Shown here piece by piece: positions 35,984-45,811 of a stretch of DNA of 64,000 nucleotides. The position numbers and the translations under genes are program-made. The notes under the pieces are model-generated. The model did no database searches, was not told the DNA's origin, and saw only the letters and a program-made list of their open reading frames with translations. Source of the stretch: Bifidobacterium saguinibicoloris (GTDB lineage Bacteria > Actinomycetota > Actinomycetes > Actinomycetales > Bifidobacteriaceae); the NCBI RefSeq assembly GCF_019331725.1, contig NZ_JAHBBF010000005.1, positions 1 through 64,000 on the forward strand, in the 5' to 3' direction. Position 1 is the first letter of the stretch, and every line of letters begins with the position of its first letter.

Positions 35984-38013
35984 GCCTCGGACGGGGCTTC
36001 GGTCTCGGTCTCGGCGGGCTCCTCGGACTCGTCCGCGGAGGTTTCGCCGGTCTCGCCCTCGGCAGGCTCGTCCTCGGTCTCCGCCTCTTCGGATTCAGGC
36101 TCCGTCTCGGCCGGGGCGGACTCCTCCTCGGCCTTCTCCTCGACGGCCTCGGTCTCCTCCGACTCGGGCTCCTCGGTGGATTCGGCGCCGTCCTCGGCCT
36201 CCTCGGCCGGAGCCTGGGTCTCGTCCTCGTCGGCGGTCTCGCCCTCGGCGGGTTCACCGGAGGTCTCACCCTCCTTGACCTCGCCGTCGTCCTCGGCCTC
36301 CTCGGTCTCGTCCTCGGGCGCGTACTGGGCGTCGTCCTCGGTGATACCGAGCTGTTCGAGCACTTCCGGATCCTCGAGGCCCTCGAGGTCGTGGTCGATG
36401 ACCACGTCGTCGCTCTCCTCATCCTCGTCGAAGTCGGCGTACTGGTTCTCCAGCTTCTCGATGACCTGATCCAGATCGATGGCCTCGTCGTTGCGTCCGG
36501 CCTCCTCAAGGAACAGCTGCTCGGCCTGCAGGGCGCGCATGCGGTACGGGCCGGTCAGGCCCTTGGAACGGCCCAGCGTGTGCACGATCTCGATGGCCTT
36601 GTCCCACAGCTCCAGGTCGGCGAGGGCGCCGGCGTAGACGAGGAACATCTCGGCCTTGGATTCGCCCTTGAGGTACTTGGCGTCGTCGGAGACGGCGATC
36701 TCGATGGCCTTCTTCGGGCTGCCGAGACCACGCTCGCAGTCGGCGATGAACGGCAGGTAGTCGAGGAAGCCGTTCATGCGGTAGGCGGTGCGGAACTCGC
36801 GCAGCGCCTGCTTGTAGTCGCCCATGCGGTAGCAGATGAACGCGAGCGTCTCACGCGCGAAGTCGATGCGGGAGGCCTGCTTGGCGGCCCACTTGGCGTG
36901 TTCGAGCGCGGCCTTCGGATCGTCCTCGATGAGCGTGTAGGCGGCGAGGATGTGCAGGCCGATGTTCTCGGAGTGCTCCTTGGACAGGCCGCGCAGACGC
37001 TCCTTCTCGTCCTTGGACAGCATCGAGTATTCGAGGCCCTTGGGCATCTTCGGCTCGCCGGGGCGGCGGTCGGTGTACGGGTTCTGCGAGGGGAAGCTCA
37101 TCGTGCCGTCGGAGTTGCGGCGCGGCTTCCTCATGTACTCGCTGCGCTTCTGGTCGCGGTATTCGCGCTTCTCCTCGTCGGTGAACCGGCGACGCTCCTC
37201 GCGAGGCTCGTCGTTGTGGAACTTGCGTTCGCGATGGTCGTCGCGCTGGTAGCGCGGGTTGCCGCCGCGACGCTCGCCGTCCTTATGGAAGTCGCGACGA
37301 TCGTCCTTGTGGAAGTCCTTGCGGAAGCCACCCTCGCGACGCTCGCCGTCGCCGTCACGACGGAAATCGCGGTCGCCGTCACGATGGAAGTCCTTGCGGA
37401 AACCGCCCTTGCCGCCGCGGCGGTCGTCACGACGGAAGCCGCCGTTGCCGCGACGATCGCCGTCGCGACGGAAATCGCGGTCGCCATCGCGATGGAAGTC
37501 CTTGCGGAAACCGCCCTCGCGACGCTCGCCGTCGCCCTCACGACGGAAATCACGGTCGCCGTCGCGGTGGAAGTCCTTACGGAAGCCGCCGCGCTCGCCG
37601 TCCTTGCGGAACCCGCCCTTGCGGAAGCCGCCGGACTTGCCGTAGCCGCGACGCTCGCCGTCGCGATGGAAGTCACGGTCGCCGCCCTGGCGCGGGCCCT
37701 TGTGGAAGTCCTTGCGGAAACCGCCCTCGCGACGCTCGCCGTCGCCGTCACGACGGAAATCACGGTCGCCATCGCGATGGAAGTCCTTGCGGAACCCGTC
37801 CTTGTGGAAGTCCTTGCGGTAGCCGCCCTCGCGACGCTCGCCGCGCTCGCCGTCCTTATGGAAGCCGCCGCGGGAACCACCGAACGACTTGCCGCCGTTG
37901 CCGCGCGGCTTGAAGCCCTTGCCGCCGCGGTTGCCCGGACGGCCGGAGCCGTGGCCGTAACCGCCCTTGCGTCCGCCGAACGACTTGCCGGAACGCTCGT
38001 TGCCTTCTGCCAT
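35980..38013 (-). CDS. TPR protein with basic FRKDFH-repeat domain and acidic tail
   Basis: This 677-residue cytoplasmic protein has three distinct zones. Residues 1-about 300 are low-complexity and strongly basic, first Gly/Arg/Lys-rich and then many copies of GGFRKDFHRDGDRDFRRDG-like units with GERREGG linkers. About 330-530 is a tetratricopeptide-repeat region (LHILAAYTLIEDDPKAALEH, YRMGDYKQALREFRTAYRMN, LEKAIEI-like helices). The last 140-150 residues are almost entirely Glu, Ala, Ser, Thr and Pro. The ATG follows AGGAAAGG. It stands between tyrS and the HAD-IIA/tlyA genes, a translation-related setting. The repeat zone resembles RNA-binding disordered regions; ribosome or RNA association is an inference. 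Confidence 0.88.
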   Translation of the reverse strand: MAEGNERSGKSFGGRKGGYGHGSGRPGNRGGKGFKPRGNGGKSFGGSRGGFHKDGERGERREGGYRKDFHKDGFRKDFHRDGDRDFRRDGDGERREGGFRKDFHKGPRQGGDRDFHRDGERRGYGKSGGFRKGGFRKDGERGGFRKDFHRDGDRDFRREGDGERREGGFRKDFHRDGDRDFRRDGDRRGNGGFRRDDRRGGKGGFRKDFHRDGDRDFRRDGDGERREGGFRKDFHKDDRRDFHKDGERRGGNPRYQRDDHRERKFHNDEPREERRRFTDEEKREYRDQKRSEYMRKPRRNSDGTMSFPSQNPYTDRRPGEPKMPKGLEYSMLSKDEKERLRGLSKEHSENIGLHILAAYTLIEDDPKAALEHAKWAAKQASRIDFARETLAFICYRMGDYKQALREFRTAYRMNGFLDYLPFIADCERGLGSPKKAIEIAVSDDAKYLKGESKAEMFLVYAGALADLELWDKAIEIVHTLGRSKGLTGPYRMRALQAEQLFLEEAGRNDEAIDLDQVIEKLENQYADFDEDEESDDVVIDHDLEGLEDPEVLEQLGITEDDAQYAPEDETEEAEDDGEVKEGETSGEPAEGETADEDETQAPAEEAEDGAESTEEPESEETEAVEEKAEEESAPAETEPESEEAETEDEPAEGETGETSADESEEPAETETEAPSEA
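37230..37860 (-). repeat. In-frame DNA repeats encoding the FRKDFH/DRDFRRDG units
   Basis: Within the TPR protein gene, units of roughly 30-50 bp recur many times, for example CGATGGAAGTCCTTGCGGAA and CACGACGGAAATCGCGGTCG on the plus strand. Copies are nearly identical at the DNA level, so unit number may change by slippage or recombination while staying in frame. Confidence 0.85.
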
Positions 38014-38068
38014 GTGTCTTTGCCTTTCCTACTGAGACGTCCGAAAACGTCTTGAAACGTCTACAAAA

Positions 38069-39391
38069 TCAGTGCTTCTCGACGGCGCCGAGCGCCTTCT
38101 TGCCGCGACGGATCAGCGCGAACCGGCCGGCGAGGAAATCGCCGTCGCCGAGCACGGCCTCCTCGTCCTCCACACGCGCGTTGTTGAGGTACACGCCACC
38201 GGACTTGACGGCGCGACGCGCCTCGGATGCGGACTTGAACAGTCCGGCGGCCTGCGCGGCGTCGATCACGCGCACGCCCGCCTCGACGGACGGGAACACG
38301 TGCTCGCCGTTCTCATCGACGACCTTGAAGCCGTCGAGCACGGATTCGAGCGTGTCCTCGTCGATGGCGTTCAGGTCGCCGCCGCGGCCGAACAGCGCGG
38401 CGGAGGCGTCGATCGCGGCCTGCGTGGCGGCCTCGCCGTGCACGAAGCTGGTGACCTCCCAGGCGAGCGCCTTCTGCGCCTCGCGACGGCCCGGATTGGT
38501 CTTCGACTCCTCCACCAGACGCTCGATCTCCGCCTTCGGCAGGAACGTGAACGCCTTCAGCAGGCTCTCCATCTCCACGTCCGGACGGTTGATCCAGAAC
38601 TGGTAGAACTTGTACGGGCTGAGCATGGTCGGGTCAAGCCAGACGGCGTTGCCCTCCGACTTGCCGAACTTCTTGCCGGACGCGTCGGTGATGATCGGGC
38701 TGGTGAACACGTTGACGTCCACGCCGCGCACCTTGTGGATAAGGTCCAGACCGGAGGTGAGGTTGCCCCACTGGTCGGAGCCGCCGAGCTCCAGCGTGCA
38801 GTGGTATTCGTCGTACAGGTGGAGGAAATCGTTGCCCTGCAGCACCTGGTAGCTGAACTCGGTGAAGGAGATGCCCTCCTCCGAGTTGAGGCGGCGGGCC
38901 ACGGTGTCCTTGGCGAGCATCGTGCCCAGACGGAAGTTCTTGCCGACGTCGCGCAGGAAGTCGATGACGCTCATCTGCGCGGTCCAGTCGTAGTTGGACA
39001 CGAAACGCACCGGGTTCGCGCCCTCGGTGACGAGGATGCCGCCGATCTGCTTCTTGAGCCTCTCGGCCCAGCCGGCCACCACGTCCTTCGGGTTGAGGGT
39101 GCGCTCGCCGGACTGGCGCGGATCGCCGATGAGGCCGGTGGCGCCGCCGACGAGGGCGATCGGGTGGTGGCCCGCCGCCTGCAGGTGACGCATGTTGATG
39201 AGCTGGACGAGGTTGCCGATGTGCAGGGAGGCGGCGGTCGGATCGAAGCCGCAATAATAGCTGATCGGCTCTCCGTTCAACGCCTTCGCGAGTCGATCCC
39301 TGTCCGTGGACTGGGAAATCAATCCGCGCCATTCCAGTTCATCGAGCAGGGTGTCGAACCCAGCCTCTTTGAAGTCGATGACGTGAGCCAT
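38069..39391 (-). CDS. tyrS: Tyrosyl-tRNA synthetase
   Basis: TyrS charges tRNA-Tyr. The 440-residue class I enzyme has the HIGH-like [19 protein letters not shown], the tyrosine pocket [20 protein letters not shown], and the KMSKS-like [16 protein letters not shown]-terminal S4 RNA-binding domain ends [16 protein letters not shown]. This is the bacterial TyrRS form with KFGKS. The start follows GGGAGAG. No T-box motif is seen in the 224 bp upstream. Between its stop and the TPR gene is a 55-bp gap with three short ACGTCT/AACGTCT repeats that can form a small hairpin. Confidence 0.97.
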   Translation of the reverse strand: MAHVIDFKEAGFDTLLDELEWRGLISQSTDRDRLAKALNGEPISYYCGFDPTAASLHIGNLVQLINMRHLQAAGHHPIALVGGATGLIGDPRQSGERTLNPKDVVAGWAERLKKQIGGILVTEGANPVRFVSNYDWTAQMSVIDFLRDVGKNFRLGTMLAKDTVARRLNSEEGISFTEFSYQVLQGNDFLHLYDEYHCTLELGGSDQWGNLTSGLDLIHKVRGVDVNVFTSPIITDASGKKFGKSEGNAVWLDPTMLSPYKFYQFWINRPDVEMESLLKAFTFLPKAEIERLVEESKTNPGRREAQKALAWEVTSFVHGEAATQAAIDASAALFGRGGDLNAIDEDTLESVLDGFKVVDENGEHVFPSVEAGVRVIDAAQAAGLFKSASEARRAVKSGGVYLNNARVEDEEAVLGDGDFLAGRFALIRRGKKALGAVEKH

Positions 39392-39521
39392 AACTTGGTC
39401 GCTCTCCCTATCGAATTGTGTACTGACGGTGCTCTACTCGGATTTCAAGCGTCTCCCAGTCTCGCAGGACGCGGCGACAGTGAGGCAGGGCGTCATACGG
39501 ACCATCGCATCGGCCGCCCGC

Positions 39522-39560
39522 GCCGGAACGCACGGGGCCGGAACGCACGGGGCCGGAGCG
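39522..39560. repeat. Short tandem repeat upstream of tyrS
   Basis: The 15-bp unit GCCGGAACGCACGGG occurs at 39522-39536 and 39537-39551, followed by a partial third copy to 39560. It lies in the intergenic space between the CmpB-like gene stop and the tyrS start. No function is apparent. Confidence 0.8.
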
Positions 39561-39615
39561 ACGGCCGCACGGGACGCGCGGGGACGCATCGGCATGCATC
39601 GGACGGCGGCGACGG

Positions 39616-40584
39616 TCAGCGGCCGTCGCCGCGCCTGCTTTCGAACGCCTCGCGCAGCTGTTCGAGAGCCTCGTTGTTGCGGCTGTCGCGGCTGGTGCGC
39701 AGCTTCGGGAACGAGGCGATCATGCGGCGCTGCTGGCGGTTGAACACGGAGCCGGCGGTCTGGCGGACGCGCGCCATGAATTCGGCGGACATCTCACGGC
39801 CGGACTGGAGCGATTCGCCGAACCGTTCGCCGGTGCGACCGGCCACGCCGGCGATGCCGGAGACGGCGTCCCCCACCATGCCGGGCACCTCGCCCGCGTA
39901 GGCGGACACGTGGTCCACCGTGCCGGAAACGCCGGACGCCACGCCGGATGCCACACCGGACATGCCGGACGCCATGCCGGAGACGGCGTCGCCGACCTTC
40001 TCGCGCATCGCGTCGCCGTATTTCGCGACGGTCTCGCGGAACCGGTCGAGGCTGCCCTCGAGGTCCACGATGCCCGTCACGGTGACGATCGTATCGGCGA
40101 CGACCGCGACGAACAGTACGAGGGACAACCAATGCACCACGGTCAGGGGGATCATGGCGGTGACGGCCGCCACCTGCGGCTGGACCACATCCACGATGAC
40201 CACGCCGCCGACGCCGAACACCAGCGCGCCAAGCAGGCAGATGCGGCCGTTGAGGTTGAAGCGGAAGTTCGAATAATCCCACCATCGCGCATGGAACAGC
40301 CGTTCCATGGCCCATGAGGTGAAGTATTCGAGTGCGCACGCACCCACGGCGGAGACGACGAACACGGCGAGGGGCCTGCCGTGCAATCCGCCGAGCAGGA
40401 CGACGGCCAGCACGGCGCCCGAGCCGTAGATCGGGCACAACGGACCGTTGAGGAAGCCACGGTTCACCGGGCGACGCTCCTGCACGGAGACGAGAATCGA
40501 CTCGTACGTCCAGCCGCAGAAGCTGTAGAACAGGAACCAGAGGAACAGGTAGTCGAGGGCGAGCGGAAACGACACAGAGATCAT
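39616..40584 (-). CDS. CmpB/YteJ-type ABC-transporter-permease-like membrane protein
   Basis: This protein of about 322 residues belongs to the family labelled putative ABC transporter type IV/CmpB (PF06541). The first about 160 residues hold five or six helices with the family landmarks YLFLWFLFYSFCGWTYESIL, RPVNRGFLNGPLCPIYGSGA and ARWWDYSNFRFNLNGRICLL. A cytoplasmic tail follows with regular SGMASGMSGVASGVASGVSG repeats and a charged end (RQQRRMIASFPKLRTSRDSR). The start at 40584 overlaps the upstream HD gene's stop by 4 bp. No ATPase gene is adjacent, so actual transport activity is doubtful. Confidence 0.85.
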   Translation of the reverse strand: MISVSFPLALDYLFLWFLFYSFCGWTYESILVSVQERRPVNRGFLNGPLCPIYGSGAVLAVVLLGGLHGRPLAVFVVSAVGACALEYFTSWAMERLFHARWWDYSNFRFNLNGRICLLGALVFGVGGVVIVDVVQPQVAAVTAMIPLTVVHWLSLVLFVAVVADTIVTVTGIVDLEGSLDRFRETVAKYGDAMREKVGDAVSGMASGMSGVASGVASGVSGTVDHVSAYAGEVPGMVGDAVSGIAGVAGRTGERFGESLQSGREMSAEFMARVRQTAGSVFNRQQRRMIASFPKLRTSRDSRNNEALEQLREAFESRRGDGR

Positions 40585-41093
40585 CGCGCAGCTTCCTCCG
40601 GCCGTTCCCCCTTGTTGAACCGGTCCAGGGAGAACGTCTCGCGCGTGGCGGACAGCTTGTCCGCGAGCGTGACGAGCCACCCCTCAGCATAGCTGGGCGC
40701 GGTGGGCGTCATCGGGAACATGTGGCAGGAGATCGCATCGCGTTCGATGGCGTTGAGGCGGAAGTCCCGCGCCGCGTTGACCAGCGCCGCGTTGCCGTGC
40801 GTGAACCCGTGCAGGCGGTGCGCGCCGCCGTCCCAGTCGTGCCAGTCGTAGAGGAAATAGTCGTGCAGCAGGGCGGCGCGGATCAGCGACCTGAGGTCGA
40901 CGCGCCGCCACAGGTGCATGCGGTCGGCGAGCCACACGGCCAGACACGCCACGCGGATGGAGTGCGCGAACGTGGTCACGTTGCCGTGCTGGTAGTTCAT
41001 GCGCTCGCTGCGCATGTTCGGATGTGCGAGCACGTCGCGGCCATGCCTGGCGACCAGCTCACGGATCTGCGTACGGGTGAGCAGACGTGACAC
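40581..41093 (-). CDS. HD-domain phosphohydrolase-like protein
   Basis: This small cytoplasmic HD-superfamily protein shows the metal-ligand pattern: H in TTFAHSIRVACLAVWLADRM, the HD pair in LIRAALLHDYFLYDWHD, then H and D in FTHGNAALVNAARD and VTLADKLSATRETFS. Such proteins are often annotated as HD-family hydrolases associated with the downstream CmpB-like membrane protein, and the two genes here overlap by 4 bp. The start is uncertain. GTG at 41093, 10 nt after AAGGA, gives 170 residues; an ATG at 41231 is in frame but its extra residues look non-native. The substrate is unknown. Confidence 0.82.
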   Translation of the reverse strand: MSRLLTRTQIRELVARHGRDVLAHPNMRSERMNYQHGNVTTFAHSIRVACLAVWLADRMHLWRRVDLRSLIRAALLHDYFLYDWHDWDGGAHRLHGFTHGNAALVNAARDFRLNAIERDAISCHMFPMTPTAPSYAEGWLVTLADKLSATRETFSLDRFNKGERPEEAAR

Positions 41094-41270
41094 GGTGTTG
41101 TCGTCCTTATCGATTCGTTGCGCGACGCCGGAGCCGGAATCCCACCGGACGGTCGCGGATATGTCGGGTTTTCCGTGACCGATGGTAGGGCACGCGCGTT
41201 TCCGAAGGCCACGCCCGCAAGGATGATTCACAAGACGGTTGCGGAAGGACGGTTGCGGAAGGACCGCCGT

Positions 41271-41672
41271 TCATGGCCGCTGCGGCTCCGGCTCCTGTTC
41301 CCCGTCTCGCCGTTCCCGCAGGAATTCGCGGTATGCGCGGAACCCGCCTTCGAGGCTCGCCACGTCGTAGCCGCGCTCGGCGAGGATTTCGGCGACCTCC
41401 TCGCTCCACCATCCTTCGGTGCAGTAGACGACGACGGTGCGTTCCTTCGGCACGGTCCTCAGGACCCGGGCCAGCGGGTCGAGCGGCGCGTTGATCGCGC
41501 CTTCGATCGGATATGCGGCCACGTCGGCGGGCTCGCGCAGGTCGAGCAGCGTGACGTCGTTTCGGTCGAGCGCGTCGAATTCGGCCGGGGTGATGCGGCG
41601 GAACGACGGTTCCGCACCGGTTCCGGAAACGTCGGCCCCGGCAAGTCCTGTGATGTCCAGTGCGATCGGCAT
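41271..41672 (-). CDS. Rhodanese-like sulfurtransferase in the thiamine operon
   Basis: This 133-residue rhodanese domain has TLLDLREPADVAAYPIEGAI, NAPLDPLARVL and the active-site cysteine in VVVYCTEGWWSEEVAEIL. The last residues are charged and proline-rich (RERRDGEQEPEPQRP). The ATG at 41672 follows AAAGGGGAACC. As the last gene after thiS-thiG-thiF it probably passes sulfur, as persulfide, to the ThiF/ThiS pair. This replaces the rhodanese domain that E. coli carries on ThiI. That role is inferred from operon position. Confidence 0.88.
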   Translation of the reverse strand: MPIALDITGLAGADVSGTGAEPSFRRITPAEFDALDRNDVTLLDLREPADVAAYPIEGAINAPLDPLARVLRTVPKERTVVVYCTEGWWSEEVAEILAERGYDVASLEGGFRAYREFLRERRDGEQEPEPQRP

Positions 41673-41740
41673 GACTGGTTCCCCTTTCGATTGGTCGGGG
41701 CTCCGCGGCCGGAGCCCCGCGATGATGCCGGACCTACGCG

Positions 41741-42571
41741 TCAGAGCGCGCAGGCCGGTTGGATGTAGCGGTCCGGATCGAGCGCGGTGATGGTCGGGGC
41801 GTCGCCGCACACCGGGCAGTCGGGCACACGCTTCGGCAGCGGCACGCGGCGGATGTTCATCGTCAGCGCGTCGACGGTGAGCATGCGCGCGACGAGCGGC
41901 TCGCCCACCCCGATGATGAGCTTCAGCGCCTCCGTCGCCTCGAGGCTGCCGATCACGCCGACGACCGCGCCGAGTACGCCGGCCTCGCGGCAGGTGGGTA
42001 CTTCGCCGGCGGCGGGCATGTCGCGGAAGATGCAGCGGTAACACGGGCCAGCGCCGGGCACGACGGTCATCACCTGCCCGGCGAAGCCGACGACACCCGC
42101 GTGGATGAACGGCTTGCCGGCGAGCACGCATGCGTCGTTGATGAGGAATTTGGCGGAGAAGTTGTCGGTCGCGTCGATGACGAGGTCGTAGCGCGCGATG
42201 AGGTCCGCGATATCGTCGGCGTCGACCGGCCGGTCGAACGTCTCGACGGTGACGTCCGGGTTGAGCGCGCGGATCGCGGCGGCGGCCGATTCGGCCTTCG
42301 GCTCGCCGATTCGTGCGGTGGTGTGGATGATCTGGCGTTGCAGGTTGCTCAGGTCGACCACGTCGCCGTCCGCCAGTCCGATGCGTCCCACGCCCGCGGC
42401 GGCCAGATACAGCGCGGCCGGCGACCCCAGTCCGCCCGCGCCGATGATGAGCACCGAGGAGGCGAGCAGACGCCTCTGCCCCGTGACGCCGACGCCGCGC
42501 AGGATCAGATGGCGCGAATAGCGTTCGAGCCGTTCGTCGGTGAGCGTCGTGGCCCCCGTGTCCGCGGCCAT
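41741..42571 (-). CDS. thiF: ThiF/MoeB-family ThiS adenylyltransferase
   Basis: This E1-like enzyme adenylates the C-terminal Gly of the sulfur carrier ThiS. The 276-residue protein has the nucleotide-binding VLIIGAGGLGSPAALYLAAA, DGDVVDLSNLQRQIIH, and DATDNFSAKFLINDACVLAG. The zinc-binding CxxC pairs are CYRC (about 175) and CPVC near the end; the conserved cysteine candidate is in PTCREAGVLG. MoeB is very similar, but the operon with thiS and thiG supports ThiF. The start codon shares one base with the thiG stop (TGATG). Confidence 0.92.
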   Translation of the reverse strand: MAADTGATTLTDERLERYSRHLILRGVGVTGQRRLLASSVLIIGAGGLGSPAALYLAAAGVGRIGLADGDVVDLSNLQRQIIHTTARIGEPKAESAAAAIRALNPDVTVETFDRPVDADDIADLIARYDLVIDATDNFSAKFLINDACVLAGKPFIHAGVVGFAGQVMTVVPGAGPCYRCIFRDMPAAGEVPTCREAGVLGAVVGVIGSLEATEALKLIIGVGEPLVARMLTVDALTMNIRRVPLPKRVPDCPVCGDAPTITALDPDRYIQPACAL

Positions 42572-43440
42572 CAGTGCAGGTACCCCGTGGTCGGGCTGGA
42601 CGGGACGGCGTGGCCTTCGGTCACCTTGCCGAGTCCGGCGAGGTAGGCGGCGCGGCCGGCGTCGATGGCGTGCTTGAACGCCTCGGCCATGAGCGGGATG
42701 TTGCCCGCGGAAGCGACGGCCGTGTACGCCATGACCGCGTCGGCGCCCATCTCCATCGCATCGGCGGCCTGGCTGGGCCGGCCGATGCCCGCGTCGATGA
42801 TGACCGGCACGTTCGCGTTGGCGATGATGATCGCGATGAAGTCGCGCATCCGCAGGCCCATGTTGGAGCCGATGAGCGAGCCGAGCGGCATGACGGCGGC
42901 GGCGCCGGCCTCCTCGAGCTGGCGTGCGGCGATCGGGTCCGGGAACATGTACGGCATGACGACGAACCCCTCCTTGGCCAGCATTTCGGTGGCGCGGATG
43001 GTTTCGGCGTTGTCCGGCAGAAGATACTTGGTCTCGTGCTCGATCTCCACCTTGACGAAGTCGGTGTGACACACCTCGCGCGCGAGACGGGCGATGCGCA
43101 CCGCCTCCTCCGCGTTGCGCGCGCCGGACGTGTTCGGCAGCAGCGTGATGCCTTCGGGGATGTAGTCGAGCACGCTGTTCTCGGTGGTGGTGGCGCGGCG
43201 CAGCGCCATCGTGACGATCTCGGTGCCCGCATGTTCGACGGTCGCCTTGATGAGGTTCAGATCGTAGCGGCCGGAGCCGAGGATGAAGCGCGAATGGAAT
43301 TCGTGGCCGCCGAGGTTCAGCGGCTTGTCTTCGACGGGCAGGATCGGCGCGGCGGTGCCGACCGGGTTGATGACCGCCGGCTGGGGAGGCAGCGGCGTGG
43401 CGTCGACGGACGCCTCGGTGACGGGGTTGATGTTGCTCAT
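42571..43440 (-). CDS. thiG: Thiazole synthase
   Basis: ThiG assembles the thiazole phosphate of thiamine from DXP, dehydroglycine and ThiS thiocarboxylate. The 289-residue TIM-barrel has the Schiff-base lysine region [40 protein letters not shown], and [21 protein letters not shown] tail of about 45 residues precedes the core, including Pro/Ala-rich sequence. The start at 43440 is fixed by AAGGAACCCATC. No thiH or thiO for dehydroglycine supply is present in the operon. Confidence 0.95.
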   Translation of the reverse strand: MSNINPVTEASVDATPLPPQPAVINPVGTAAPILPVEDKPLNLGGHEFHSRFILGSGRYDLNLIKATVEHAGTEIVTMALRRATTTENSVLDYIPEGITLLPNTSGARNAEEAVRIARLAREVCHTDFVKVEIEHETKYLLPDNAETIRATEMLAKEGFVVMPYMFPDPIAARQLEEAGAAAVMPLGSLIGSNMGLRMRDFIAIIIANANVPVIIDAGIGRPSQAADAMEMGADAVMAYTAVASAGNIPLMAEAFKHAIDAGRAAYLAGLGKVTEGHAVPSSPTTGYLH

Positions 43441-43518
43441 GATGGGTTCCTTCCGATATGCCTGTTCTATGCGATGTCCGTGTTCCGATGACGTTCCGGA
43501 TTGCATTGCGCCCGGGTC

Positions 43519-43713
43519 TCAGCCGCCCTGCACGAACTGGACGATCTCCATGACGCTCCTGTCGTCGAGCATCGTCTCGGCGCGGCGTTCGCGCGGGATG
43601 ATCTCGCCGTCGAGCTCGATGGCGACGCGTTCGGCCCTGAAGCCGTGCGTCTCGAGATAGTCGGCGACGCTGACCGGCGTCTCCAACGTGACCTGTTCGC
43701 CGTTGACCTGCAT
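43519..43713 (-). CDS. thiS: Sulfur carrier protein ThiS
   Basis: ThiS is a 64-residue ubiquitin-like protein ending in the essential Gly-Gly (IVQFVQGG) that becomes a thiocarboxylate for ThiG. Other features are MQVNGEQVTLETPVSVADYL and VAIELDGEIIPRERRAETML. The ATG at 43713 follows GGAAGGAACGTCCACC; an upstream in-frame ATG at 43818 lies inside the regulatory terminator and is not used. It heads the thiS-thiG-thiF-rhodanese operon under the TPP riboswitch. Confidence 0.94.
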   Translation of the reverse strand: MQVNGEQVTLETPVSVADYLETHGFRAERVAIELDGEIIPRERRAETMLDDRSVMEIVQFVQGG

Positions 43714-43770
43714 GGTGGACGTTCCTTCCTTTCCCGTCGTGACGGATGACGATTCCGTCGGCGCCGCCGA

Positions 43771-43829
43771 CAAAAAAGGGCACACGAACGGAAGCCGTAC
43801 CTTGAGTGGTGCGCCCATTCATGTGCCCT
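43771..43829 (-). terminator. Terminator between TPP riboswitch and thiS
   Basis: A 12-bp stem pairs 43777-43788 with 43818-43829 with one wobble position. The loop is 29 nt and is followed on the minus strand by TTTTTT. It lies downstream of the aptamer and 58 nt before thiS, where it would stop transcription of the thi operon when TPP is bound. Confidence 0.8.
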
Positions 43830-43969
43830 GACATGCGACCATGCGGGAAGGATCCGGGCGGCCGGACGAGTAACGACCGCCGTTCGCCATCCCACATGGC
43901 TTGATTATGTTGCGAAACGGTCCCCGGTATGACTCCCGGTCGACTTGGATAAGGAAATCCCAAACGACA

Positions 43970-44055
43970 ACGATTCCTTACGGCGGCATGACCCGCGTCA
44001 AGTTCCCCGGTCGAAGCTTCGCGCTTCCTCTCAGCCTTGCGGCTCCCGTTCGTTA
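43970..44055 (-). ncRNA. TPP riboswitch (THI element)
   Basis: On the minus strand the conserved aptamer runs ACGGGAGCC, GGCTGAGAGGAAG (CTGAGAGG at 44027-44034), GACCGGGGAACTTGAC, then GCGGGTCATGCCGCCGTAAG. These match the thi-box consensus GGGAGC...CTGAGA...GAACCTGA...GGTAATGCCGGCGTAGG. It sits about 260 nt upstream of thiS, with an intrinsic terminator in between, so control is most likely by transcription termination on TPP binding. Confidence 0.92.
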
Positions 44056-44250
44056 TGCGGCCAGACTACGCCTCCGTCGTGACATGGGCGGTGGGACGGG
44101 GCATGCAGAAAACGGACGGACGGGAGAAGGACGGACGGATCGGCGGATACGACGAGGGTCTCCCCCGATGCATCGGAAGAGACCCTTGGAACGTCACGGA
44201 ACCGGACGGAACCCCGCCGACCGGACCATCGGCCGGCGGCCGGCGTCGGA

Positions 44251-45723
<1,473 letters not shown>

Positions 45724-45811
45724 GCGTGTCTCCTTGGAAAACGGTTGTCGAACAGCCGCCGGACGCTTGTCGCCGCTGCTCGTTCTAGGATTCAGACCGT
45801 ATGCCAGCCTA

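Noticed and set aside
37230..37860. CRISPR or minisatellite non-coding repeat
   Set aside because: The units are in frame inside one protein gene and encode regular basic peptides, so they are coding repeats.
39392..39615. A T-box leader for tyrS
   Set aside because: No GGTGG-ACCGCG-like T-box motif is present on the minus strand. The interval holds only a short 15-bp tandem repeat.
43714..43818. A longer ThiS starting at ATG 43818
   Set aside because: That start lies inside the terminator stem. The encoded extra 35 residues are unlike ThiS, and a good ribosome-binding site precedes ATG 43713.
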